Shown here: positions 7,414 to 13,770 of the stretch, in pieces | How positions within the stretch are numbered: position 1 is the stretch's first letter | How the letters are laid out: every line of letters begins with the position of its first letter | Source: Rhodothermales bacterium | GTDB lineage: Bacteria; Bacteroidota; Rhodothermia; Rhodothermales; VXPQ01 | Direction of reading: 5' to 3' | Assembly (NCBI GenBank): GCA_028283985.1 | Contig: JANQSQ010000355.1 | Span: 1-19,490 of the forward strand | Length of the DNA: 19,490 nucleotides | Translations under genes and position numbers: made by a program | The notes under the pieces: generated by a model | Seen by the model: only the letters and a program-made list of their open reading frames with translations | What the model was told of the DNA's origin: nothing | The model's database searches: none

Positions 7414-8241
7414 ATGGCCTTGACGAAAAGCGCATACAAAATCGAGCGTCTGAGGGAAAGCGCGGAGCTTGTCGGGCGGACGCTTGCCCGGATAGCACGG
7501 TACATCGAGCCGGGCGTTACTACGCGCGAGCTTGATCGGATAGCGGAAGCATTCATCCGCGACCATGGCGCTGAACCGGCGTTCAAAGGGTATCGTGTGG
7601 GTAACCTGGTGTTTCCCAGCACGCTCTGTACATCCGTGAACGATACGATAGTACATGGCATTCCGAATGACAGCCCGCTTCAACAGGGGGACTTGCTGTC
7701 AGTGGATTGCGGCGTGCGGCTGAACGGCTATTACGGCGATAGCGCCTATACCTTTGCCGTCGGTGAGATTTCCGGCGAAAAGCGTGCTTTGTGCGAAACG
7801 ACGTACGCGGCCTTGTACAAGGGTATTGAGCATGCGACGACGGAGGGGCGCATCGGGGATATATCCTTTGCCATACAAGAGTACTGTGAAAGCAGAGGAT
7901 ACGGTGTGGTGCGGGAACTCGTAGGCCATGGCATCGGCAAAAAACTGCACGAGAAGCCCAATGTGCCTAATGTCGGCGAACCGGGAACCGGATCCCGACT
8001 GGTGCGCGGCATGACGCTATGCATTGAACCCATGATCAACCTCGGGACCGCCGGAATCGTAACCGATCCGAACGGCTGGGCTATTCGCGCAGCGGACGGG
8101 AAAGCCGCCGCGCATTACGAGCACATGGTGGTCGTGCGTTCCGGCAAGGCGGAAGTGCTAAGCACCTTCGAGTATATCGAAGAAGTGCCCGGCGTTGCTT
8201 TTGATTCGCCGACTCCATACAAAATTTATGAACCTGCGTAG
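7414..8241 (+). CDS. map: Type I methionine aminopeptidase
   Basis: This cytoplasmic dinuclear metalloenzyme removes the initiator methionine from new proteins after deformylation. The product has 275 residues. All metal and catalytic positions of the pita-bread fold are present: His81, Asp98 and Asp109 (VDCGVRLNGYYGDSAYTF), His172 (GHGIGKKLHE), His179, Glu205 (CIEPMINLG) and Glu236 (YEHMVVV). These lie one residue later than in E. coli Map. The C-terminus runs about ten residues beyond E. coli Map (ending TPYKIYEPA). The gene lies 58 bases after secY. The deformylase that acts just before it is encoded near 17 kb of the same window. Confidence 0.96.
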   Translation: MALTKSAYKIERLRESAELVGRTLARIARYIEPGVTTRELDRIAEAFIRDHGAEPAFKGYRVGNLVFPSTLCTSVNDTIVHGIPNDSPLQQGDLLSVDCGVRLNGYYGDSAYTFAVGEISGEKRALCETTYAALYKGIEHATTEGRIGDISFAIQEYCESRGYGVVRELVGHGIGKKLHEKPNVPNVGEPGTGSRLVRGMTLCIEPMINLGTAGIVTDPNGWAIRAADGKAAAHYEHMVVVRSGKAEVLSTFEYIEEVPGVAFDSPTPYKIYEPA

Positions 8242-8265
8242 CCGATGCGCGTTACGTAGCGGCTA
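8239..8265 (+). repeat. Inverted repeat at the map stop codon, in the place where infA is missing
   Basis: TAGCC at 8239-8243 (which includes the map stop codon) can pair with GGCTA at 8261-8265 across a 17-base loop, and the hexamer CGTAGC also occurs twice in this interval. No T-run follows, so it is a weak candidate for a terminator; an RNA-processing or attenuation hairpin is possible. A chance repeat is also possible with a stem of only five base pairs. Confidence 0.3.
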
Positions 8266-8301
8266 TACCTTTGTTTTTCAAGAACGAGACCGAGCGAACC
8301 C

Positions 8302-8418
8302 ATGAAAGTTCGTGCCAGTGTCAAAAAGCGCAGCTCCGACGACAAGATCGTTCGGCGCAAAGGGCGCATCTACGTTATCAACAAAAAAAATCCGAAGCAC
8401 AAGCAGCGACAGGGCTGA
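8302..8418 (+). CDS. rpmJ: 50S ribosomal protein L36, zinc-free type
   Basis: L36 is the smallest large-subunit protein and sits near the base of the central region of 23S rRNA. Translation from ATG 8302 gives 38 residues beginning MKVRASVKKRSSDDKIVRRK and ending NPKHKQRQG, a full-length match to the family. The cysteines that hold zinc in the common type (after MKVRASVKK and in the second half) are replaced by Ser, Asp and Asn, so this is the zinc-independent C-minus form. It starts 60 bases after map and is followed by S13 after 59 bases. Confidence 0.95.
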   Translation: MKVRASVKKRSSDDKIVRRKGRIYVINKKNPKHKQRQG

Positions 8419-8477
8419 AACCCTTCGGTGTTATGGTGCGGCGTTTTGAACGGACGCTGCCGGAAACCTGAAACTAT

Positions 8478-8858
8478 ATGCCTCGAATAGCCGGAGTAGA
8501 CGTACCTCCAGATAAACGCGGAGAAATTGCCTTATCCTCGATTTTCGGGATCGGGCGTTCTCGCGCTAAAGAAATCCTTGATCGTGTCGGCATCAAGCAC
8601 GATGTGCATCCGAGCGACTGGACGGAGGAGCAGACCCGAAGCGTACGACGCCTTATCGAGGACGAGTACCTTGTCGAGGGGCAGTTACGTTCGGAAGTAC
8701 AGATGAACATCAAGCGATTGATGGACATCGGCTGTTACCGGGGCCTTCGGCATCGCCGGGGACTTCCTGTACGCGGACAGCGCACGCGTACGAATGCACG
8801 TACGCGCAAGGGACGCCGGAAGACCGTAGCCGGAAAGAAGAAGGCGCCGCGGAAATAA
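8478..8858 (+). CDS. rpsM: 30S ribosomal protein S13
   Basis: S13 lies in the 30S head and forms bridges to the 50S subunit through L5. The 126-residue product has the N-terminal MPRIAGVDVPPDKRGEIAL, the helix-hairpin region FGIGRSRAKEIL, LRHRRGLPVRGQRTRTNAR and a basic C-terminal tail reaching toward tRNA (RKGRRKTVAGKKKAPRK). The start has an ACTATATG context without Shine-Dalgarno. It opens the alpha cluster, S13-S11-S4-RpoA-L17. Confidence 0.97.
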   Translation: MPRIAGVDVPPDKRGEIALSSIFGIGRSRAKEILDRVGIKHDVHPSDWTEEQTRSVRRLIEDEYLVEGQLRSEVQMNIKRLMDIGCYRGLRHRRGLPVRGQRTRTNARTRKGRRKTVAGKKKAPRK

Positions 8859-8894
8859 TCGTACCGCCTCGATCTCTCGTAAATTCAGGGTTAT

Positions 8895-9305
8895 ATGGCG
8901 AAGAAGCAGCAAAAATCGGGACGTTCCGGTCGTTCGGCCCGGAAAAGAAACGTTATCGTCGAGTCCAATGGACAGGCGCACATCAAGGCCACGTTCAACA
9001 ACGTGATCGTAACCTTGACGGATCAGTACGGGAATGTTATTTCTTGGGCCAGTTCCGGCAAAATGGGTTTCAAAGGCAGCCGCAAAAACACGCCGTATGC
9101 AGCTCAGGTAGCGGCTACGACTGCTGCTGAAGAGGCGCATGGCCTGGGTCTGCGGCGTGTAGATGTGTATGTGAAGGGTCCTGGATCGGGGCGGGAGTCG
9201 GCCATCCGGGCGCTCGCCAGCGCGGGGCTCGATATTGCGTCCATCCGGGATGTGACGCCCATTCCTCATAACGGCTGTCGTTCCCCCAAACGCCGCCGCG
9301 TGTGA
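8895..9305 (+). CDS. rpsK: 30S ribosomal protein S11
   Basis: S11 is on the platform of the small subunit and contacts mRNA near the Shine-Dalgarno helix. The 136-residue product contains AHIKATFNNVIVTLTD, GNVISWASSGKMGFKGSRKN, GPGSGRESAIRALASAGL and the C-terminal signature DVTPIPHNGCRSPKRRRV, a complete match. A short Ser/Gly/Arg-rich N-terminal arm precedes the core. The start is TTATATG, with a weak CAGGG upstream. Confidence 0.97.
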   Translation: MAKKQQKSGRSGRSARKRNVIVESNGQAHIKATFNNVIVTLTDQYGNVISWASSGKMGFKGSRKNTPYAAQVAATTAAEEAHGLGLRRVDVYVKGPGSGRESAIRALASAGLDIASIRDVTPIPHNGCRSPKRRRV

Positions 9306-9307
9306 TC

Positions 9308-9320
9308 GTAGCAGCGCTAC
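9308..9320 (+). repeat. Small hairpin in the rpsK-rpsD spacer
   Basis: GTAGC at 9308-9312 pairs perfectly with GCTAC at 9316-9320 around a three-base loop, immediately after the S11 stop codon. No T-run follows. S4 represses the alpha operon by mRNA binding in E. coli, but there the target is upstream of S13, so no regulatory claim is made here; the stem is short enough to occur by chance. Confidence 0.25.
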
Positions 9321-9367
9321 TTGTCGATAGGCAGACAGAAAAAAGTTAAGCACAGCAGACAGCGATA

Positions 9368-9970
9368 ATGGCTCGATACAGAGGCCCCAAACAGAAAATC
9401 GCCCGGCGTTTCAAGGAACCGATTTTCGGTCCGAGCAAGGCGCTTGAGCGCAAGTTGTATCCGCCGGGTCAGCACGGACAGGGACGCCGTTCCAGAGAGA
9501 GCGAATACGCCGTGCAGCTCAAGGAAAAACAAAAGGCCCGGTATACGTATGGCCTTCAGGAACGCCAGTTTCGCAACCTGTTCGAAAAGGCGTCCCGAAA
9601 GAAAGGCGTGACCGGGGAAAACCTGCTGAAATTTTTGGAGGCCAGACTGGACAATACGATCTTCCGCCTTGGTTTTGCGCGCACGAGGCGTCAGGCCCGG
9701 CAACTGGTAAACCATGGACACATCATGGTGAATGACCGGATCGTAAATATCCCGTCGGCGCAACTGCGTCCGGGGGATACGATTGCGGTTCGACCGAGAA
9801 GCCGCGCCATGCGGCCGATCATGGAGTCGATTGCACAAAACCGACGGACTTTCGCTTGGCTCGAGGTCGATCAGGCCGATCTCCGAGGCAAGATGCTGGA
9901 TATGCCGGCCCGGGAAGACATTCCGGAAAATATCCGCGAGCAGTTGATCGTCGAGTTGTATTCGAAGTAG
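9368..9970 (+). CDS. rpsD: 30S ribosomal protein S4, zinc-free type
   Basis: S4 nucleates assembly of the 30S body and lines the mRNA entry tunnel. The 200-residue protein begins MARYRGPKQKIARR and has the conserved YPPGQHGQGRR segment at about 31-41 and LKEKQKARYTYGLQERQFR. The S4 RNA-binding domain lies at about 91-150 (EARLDNTIFRLGFARTRRQA, then GHIMVNDRIVNIPS). No cysteine cluster is present near the N-terminus, so it belongs to the zinc-independent type. It lies 62 bases after S11. Confidence 0.97.
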   Translation: MARYRGPKQKIARRFKEPIFGPSKALERKLYPPGQHGQGRRSRESEYAVQLKEKQKARYTYGLQERQFRNLFEKASRKKGVTGENLLKFLEARLDNTIFRLGFARTRRQARQLVNHGHIMVNDRIVNIPSAQLRPGDTIAVRPRSRAMRPIMESIAQNRRTFAWLEVDQADLRGKMLDMPAREDIPENIREQLIVELYSK

Positions 9971-10051
9971 TTGTCTGACGATTCTTGCTGGGCCGATGTG
10001 CTACGGCATCCGCTATTTCATCCCTGCAATACCTTGACCGATTGATAAGCC

Positions 10052-11032
10052 ATGAGCAATCATGTAATCCATATGCCGGACGGCATCCAGATTGACGATG
10101 CATCGGAGTTTTCCGGGCAATTTTCGTTACAACCCCTCGAACGCGGATATGGCGTAACGATCGGGAATGCGATGCGGCGTGTTCTTTTGTCCTCGCTCGA
10201 AGGCGTTGCCATCACGGGGGTGCGGATCGACGGCGTACAGCATGAGTTCTCGACGATCGAGGGCGTAACCGAAGATGTTGCCGATATCATTCTGAATCTC
10301 AAGGAAGTACGCTTTCGCGCGACCGAAGAGGCGGAAGATGGCGCCATTCAGCTTGTGATCCGGGGCGCCGGTTCCTTCACAGCGAAAGATATCGGTGACG
10401 CAACGAATGATTTCCAGGTGCTCAATCCGGATCATCACATCGCCACGCTGGATGAAAATGCGGCGCTGAACATTGAATTGCGCATCGAGCGGGGGAGAGG
10501 GTACATCCCTGCGGATGAAAACAAGCGCGCCGACGACCCGATCGGTGTGATTGCCATTGATGCGATCTTTACGCCTATCCGGAATGTCAAGTATTCGGTC
10601 AAGCCGACGCGTGTCGGGCAAAAAATAGACTACGAATACCTGACAATGGAGATTGATACGGACGGTTCCATTTCGGCAGAGGATGCGCTGATGCAGGCCG
10701 CGACCATTCTGCGGAATCATGTGGACCTGTTTATTTCGATGGATAGCATACCTGACCCTGCCGAGAAGGCAGAGGTCGTCGATACGGAAACGCAGCGTAT
10801 CCGCGAATTGCTTATACAACCCGTGGACGAACTGGACCTGTCCGTGCGTGCACAGAATTGTCTGAAAGCCGCCAATATCACGATTATTGGCGACCTGGTC
10901 AACCGGGAGGAATCGGAGATGCTGAAATTCCGGAATTTCGGGCGCAAATCTTTGGACGAATTGAAAAACGTGCTTAATGATCGCGGTCTGCATTTTGGAA
11001 TGACCGAAGAAAAGTACGAGGAAAAGGCGTAG
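10052..11032 (+). CDS. rpoA: DNA-directed RNA polymerase subunit alpha
   Basis: Alpha dimerises to start RNA polymerase assembly, and its C-terminal domain contacts promoter UP elements and activators. The 326-residue product has the N-terminal dimerisation domain (FSLQPLERGYGVTIGNAMRR, then LSSLEGVAITGVRIDG and EGVTEDVADIILNLK). A linker follows, and then a complete C-terminal domain at about residues 260-318 with LSVRAQNCLKAANI, IGDLVNREESEML and RNFGRKSLDELKNVLNDRGL. The DNA-contacting arginine in VRAQNCLK is retained. It lies 81 bases after S4, and L17 follows after 9 bases. Confidence 0.97.
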   Translation: MSNHVIHMPDGIQIDDASEFSGQFSLQPLERGYGVTIGNAMRRVLLSSLEGVAITGVRIDGVQHEFSTIEGVTEDVADIILNLKEVRFRATEEAEDGAIQLVIRGAGSFTAKDIGDATNDFQVLNPDHHIATLDENAALNIELRIERGRGYIPADENKRADDPIGVIAIDAIFTPIRNVKYSVKPTRVGQKIDYEYLTMEIDTDGSISAEDALMQAATILRNHVDLFISMDSIPDPAEKAEVVDTETQRIRELLIQPVDELDLSVRAQNCLKAANITIIGDLVNREESEMLKFRNFGRKSLDELKNVLNDRGLHFGMTEEKYEEKA

Positions 11033-11041
11033 TCGGATAGT

Positions 11042-11809
11042 ATGAGACACCAGAGAAAACGGCACAAACTGGGACGTACCGCATCCCATCGCAAGGCCAC
11101 GCTTGCAGCGTTGGGCAATGCGTTGATCACGCACAAGCGCGTGACGACGACGGTGCCGCGGGCCAAGGCCCTGCGCACCTTCATCGAGCCCATTATTACC
11201 CGGGCCAAAGACGATTCGCAGCATAACCGGCGCCAGGTATTTCGGCATTTGCGGGACAAACAGGCCGTCACGACGCTGTTCACCGAAGTGGCCGAAAAGA
11301 TTAAAGAGCGCCCGGGCGGGTATACGCGCGTGGTCAGGATTGGCCGCCGTGCAGGGGACGCCGCTCCCATGGCCATTATCGAACTTGTCGATTACAATGA
11401 GACGGACGCAGCGACCGGGGCCGGCGCGCAGAAAAGCGGTAAACGGACACGGCGCGGCCGTCGGCGCAGCACCAGGGAGGTAACGCCTGCGACCACACCA
11501 GAGGCAGACGAGACCCCTGCGGTGGAAGCGCCCGGGGATTCAGGCGATCAGGAAGCAGTGCACGAGGATTCCAGTGAGCAGGAGGAAACTCCCGAGGAGC
11601 CGGCCGAAGAGGCAGAGGAGGTGAACGAGACGGAAGCGCCCGCTCCGGAAGCATCCGAGGCTGCAAAGACGGAAGCGCCCAAGGCCGCGAAAGCGCAGAC
11701 ATCCGGGGCCGCGAAGGCGGAGGTATCCGAGGACACAAAGGCGGAGGCATCCGAAGCCGCGGATACAAAGAAGAAGTCGACCGGCAAGGCTTCAAAAGCA
11801 TCCTCGTAG
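11042..11809 (+). CDS. rplQ: 50S ribosomal protein L17 with long low-complexity C-terminal tail
   Basis: L17 sits near the peptide exit tunnel. Residues 1 to about 118 are the family domain: MRHQRKRHKLGRTASHRKA, then ALITHKRVTTTVPRAKALR, PGGYTRVVRIGRRAGDAAPM and AIIELVDYNE. The remaining 135 or so residues are an extension that doubles the protein. It has a basic patch (KRTRRGRRRSTR, about 134-145), a glutamate-rich stretch (about 155-200), then alanine/lysine/glutamate octapeptide repeats (202-241) and a Lys/Ser end. C-terminal tails on L17 occur in Bacteroidota, but this one is long. The frame is continuous with normal codons, so it is not an obvious frameshift artefact. Its function is unknown; it is presumably exposed on the ribosome surface. 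Confidence 0.94.
   Translation: MRHQRKRHKLGRTASHRKATLAALGNALITHKRVTTTVPRAKALRTFIEPIITRAKDDSQHNRRQVFRHLRDKQAVTTLFTEVAEKIKERPGGYTRVVRIGRRAGDAAPMAIIELVDYNETDAATGAGAQKSGKRTRRGRRRSTREVTPATTPEADETPAVEAPGDSGDQEAVHEDSSEQEETPEEPAEEAEEVNETEAPAPEASEAAKTEAPKAAKAQTSGAAKAEVSEDTKAEASEAADTKKKSTGKASKASS
11645..11764 (+). repeat. Five degenerate 24-base tandem repeats inside rplQ
   Basis: Five consecutive in-frame units encode PEASEAAK, TEAPKAAK, AQTSGAAK, AEVSEDTK and AEASEAAD. Units share Ala/Glu at positions 1-2, Ala at position 7 or a near equivalent, and mostly Lys at position 8, and the DNA repeats GCATCCGAGG- or GCCGCGAAGG-like segments. The pattern suggests expansion by slippage of a 24-base unit followed by divergence. 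Confidence 0.7.
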
Positions 11810-11880
11810 ATAACGGGAGACCGGATCGCGGGTGCGATAGGGCCTTGTGCATCGCTGTGGCGCCCTTCGTATTTTCCCCT

Positions 11881-12114
11881 ATGCCTTCCTCATCTTCTCT
11901 GCGCCGACGATTTTTTCCTCGCACCCGTGACGGGCGCATCGTAACCCTTGCCTTCGCAGCGCTGTTTCTGCTCGCGATGCCCCCGGTCACTCATGCTTTT
12001 CTGAATCGGATTGAGCCGTCTTTCTTCGGCGTGCCTTTTTTGTATGCGGCGCTGTTCGTTGTCTATGCGGCCCTTATCGCCGTGCTGATTCTGGCGTACC
12101 GACGGGGCGTGTAG
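11881..12114 (+). CDS. Small DUF3311-like membrane protein, partner of the downstream symporter
   Basis: The 77-residue product has two hydrophobic segments (about 20-37 and 52-73) joined by LNRIEPSFFGVPFLY. That linker resembles the NRxEPxxxGxPFxY pattern of DUF3311 proteins. Such small proteins are commonly encoded directly before sodium:solute symporters and are thought to be accessory subunits, as YhdT is for PanF. Here the symporter starts 24 bases later. The frame is open from a TTG at 11845, but ATG 11881 is preferred because the extra residues are unremarkable. There is no Shine-Dalgarno. The family assignment is by motif memory and the role is inferred from context. Confidence 0.72.
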   Translation: MPSSSSLRRRFFPRTRDGRIVTLAFAALFLLAMPPVTHAFLNRIEPSFFGVPFLYAALFVVYAALIAVLILAYRRGV

Positions 12115-12138
12115 TCATCCGAGGAATTTCAGGGCCGC

Positions 12139-13623
12139 ATGATGGAAACCTGGGTTGTCGCCACCAGCTTGATTGGTATCTATCTGCTGGTCACGCTTGG
12201 CTTAGCCGTAGTGGCGGGCCGTCGTTTGACGGTCGATATGGAGGATTTCTTTCTCTACGGACGCCGGGCCGGCTTTGTAGTGCTCTATCTTACGGTGGTT
12301 GCCACCTTCCATTCGGCGTTTGCTTTTCTTGGCTCGGGAGGCTTTTTCTTTACGCACGGGATCGGGTTCTGGGCTGCAGGAGCGTGGACCGTGCTTGTGG
12401 GCGCCATCACGTACGTACTCGGTTCCCGTATCTGGGCGCTCGGCAAAGCGTTCGGGTACGTTACGCCGGCGGACATGCTCGCTGACTTTTACGAGTCGGA
12501 GGCAGTGCGTATAGCGGTCGCTATTGTCTCCGTGGTGTTCACCATTCTCTACATTCAGGTGCAAGCCATTGCGCTTGGTTACATCATGGATGTGGCCTCC
12601 GGCGGCCGCATTTCTTTCGAGATCGGCGTTATTGTCATGCTTGTCGTGGCGGTAGTGCACCTTACGATCGGGGGATTGCGCGCGGTCTACTGGACCGATG
12701 TGCTGCAAGGCGTCTGGATGTATATCGCTATCTGGGCGGGGGCCCTTCTGCTTTCCTTCGAACTTTTCGGGGGGCCGTTCGAATTATGGCGCCGCGTGGC
12801 TGCGGAGCGGCCCGATTTGCTCACGCTTCCGGGCCCTTCGGGCTTTTTCACGCCCGGCATGTGGATCGGGATGGTGATTACGCTTTCCTTCGGGATCGTT
12901 TTTCAGCCGCACATGATGATTCGCTATTACACGGCGGTAGACGGCAAGACCCTCAAACTGCTCGGCGCAACCACGCCCATCTATTTGATGACGCTTTATA
13001 TTCCTGCAGCACTTGTAGGACTGGGTGGAGCGCTGGTCATGCCGGAACTGGAAGCGGCCGACCGCATTTTCCCCGAATTGCTTTTCGCGCATGCCCCGGC
13101 ATGGCTTACCGGCGTCATTCTTGCCGGGGCTGCGGCTGCCGCCATGTCCACGCTGGATTCCATCCTGCACGCGAACATGACGGTGCTCACGCGCGATGTA
13201 TACCAGCGCTATGTGGCGCGGGGGAAAAGTCAGGCGCATTACGTTTTCGTTGGGCGTGTTATTGTGCTTGCGCTTCTTGTCGCAGCCTGCATTCTCTCGC
13301 TGTCCGAGAGCGATTTACTCGTGCACATCATTACGCTATCCGGCGCCGGCGCTCTCCAACTCATGCCTGCCATTATTGGCATATGTTTTCCCGGCGGCCG
13401 CTCGCTCAGCCGGGCGGGCGTTCTGACCGGGTTGGCCGTCGGGATGGTTATTCTGTGGCTTACGCTGGTAGCATTTCCTCATCCATTAGGTATACACGGC
13501 GGGTTGTGGGCTCTCCTCGTGAATGCAGCGGTTGCTGCGGGGGTATCCTGTATGACGCCGCCGCCCTCGGGCGAAACCGTTGCGCGTGTTCACGGCGAGG
13601 TGGAGCGCTTCATAGCGCAATGA
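12139..13623 (+). CDS. Sodium:solute symporter (SSS family), substrate unknown
   Basis: This inner-membrane transporter would use the sodium gradient to import a small solute. The 494-residue protein has about 12-13 hydrophobic segments. Family marks are the early DFFLYGRRAGF (the SSS FxxxGR motif after helix 1), the signature region GGLRAVYWTDVLQGVWM (about 173-190) and AAAAAMSTLDSILHANMTVLTRDVY (about 332-356), whose Ser/Asp residues correspond to the second sodium site. The substrate cannot be told from sequence; SSS members carry sugars, proline, pantothenate, acetate and others. It starts with ATGATG, and a GAGGA lies about 14 bases upstream. It pairs with the upstream DUF3311-like gene. 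Confidence 0.9.
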   Translation: MMETWVVATSLIGIYLLVTLGLAVVAGRRLTVDMEDFFLYGRRAGFVVLYLTVVATFHSAFAFLGSGGFFFTHGIGFWAAGAWTVLVGAITYVLGSRIWALGKAFGYVTPADMLADFYESEAVRIAVAIVSVVFTILYIQVQAIALGYIMDVASGGRISFEIGVIVMLVVAVVHLTIGGLRAVYWTDVLQGVWMYIAIWAGALLLSFELFGGPFELWRRVAAERPDLLTLPGPSGFFTPGMWIGMVITLSFGIVFQPHMMIRYYTAVDGKTLKLLGATTPIYLMTLYIPAALVGLGGALVMPELEAADRIFPELLFAHAPAWLTGVILAGAAAAAMSTLDSILHANMTVLTRDVYQRYVARGKSQAHYVFVGRVIVLALLVAACILSLSESDLLVHIITLSGAGALQLMPAIIGICFPGGRSLSRAGVLTGLAVGMVILWLTLVAFPHPLGIHGGLWALLVNAAVAAGVSCMTPPPSGETVARVHGEVERFIAQ

Positions 13624-13770
13624 AAGGATCAGGGGATGACGGGCGGTCTTTGCCTCGAAAGCGCTGTGGGGAAACCGTGCGCAGGAAGCGAGATTTAATC
13701 TTTTAGACGTGGTTATTTGCGACGGTCTTATACAGTCGCACGCTATCCCGATGGTTTAGCCCACCATTCC

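Noticed and set aside
8271..8471. 66-codon + strand frame overlapping rpmJ
   Set aside because: The L36 frame at 8302-8418 matches its family over the whole length; the other frame is a shadow and is not IF-1.
10127..11248. 373-codon open frame on the - strand across rpoA and rplQ
   Set aside because: It is antisense to rpoA and rplQ, is His/Arg/Gln-rich without family resemblance, and is explained by the codon usage of the sense genes.
12786..13706. 306-codon + strand frame in a different phase inside the symporter
   Set aside because: The overlapping SSS frame has clear membrane segments and family signatures; the alternative is Arg/Cys/Ser/His-rich and looks like a frame shadow.
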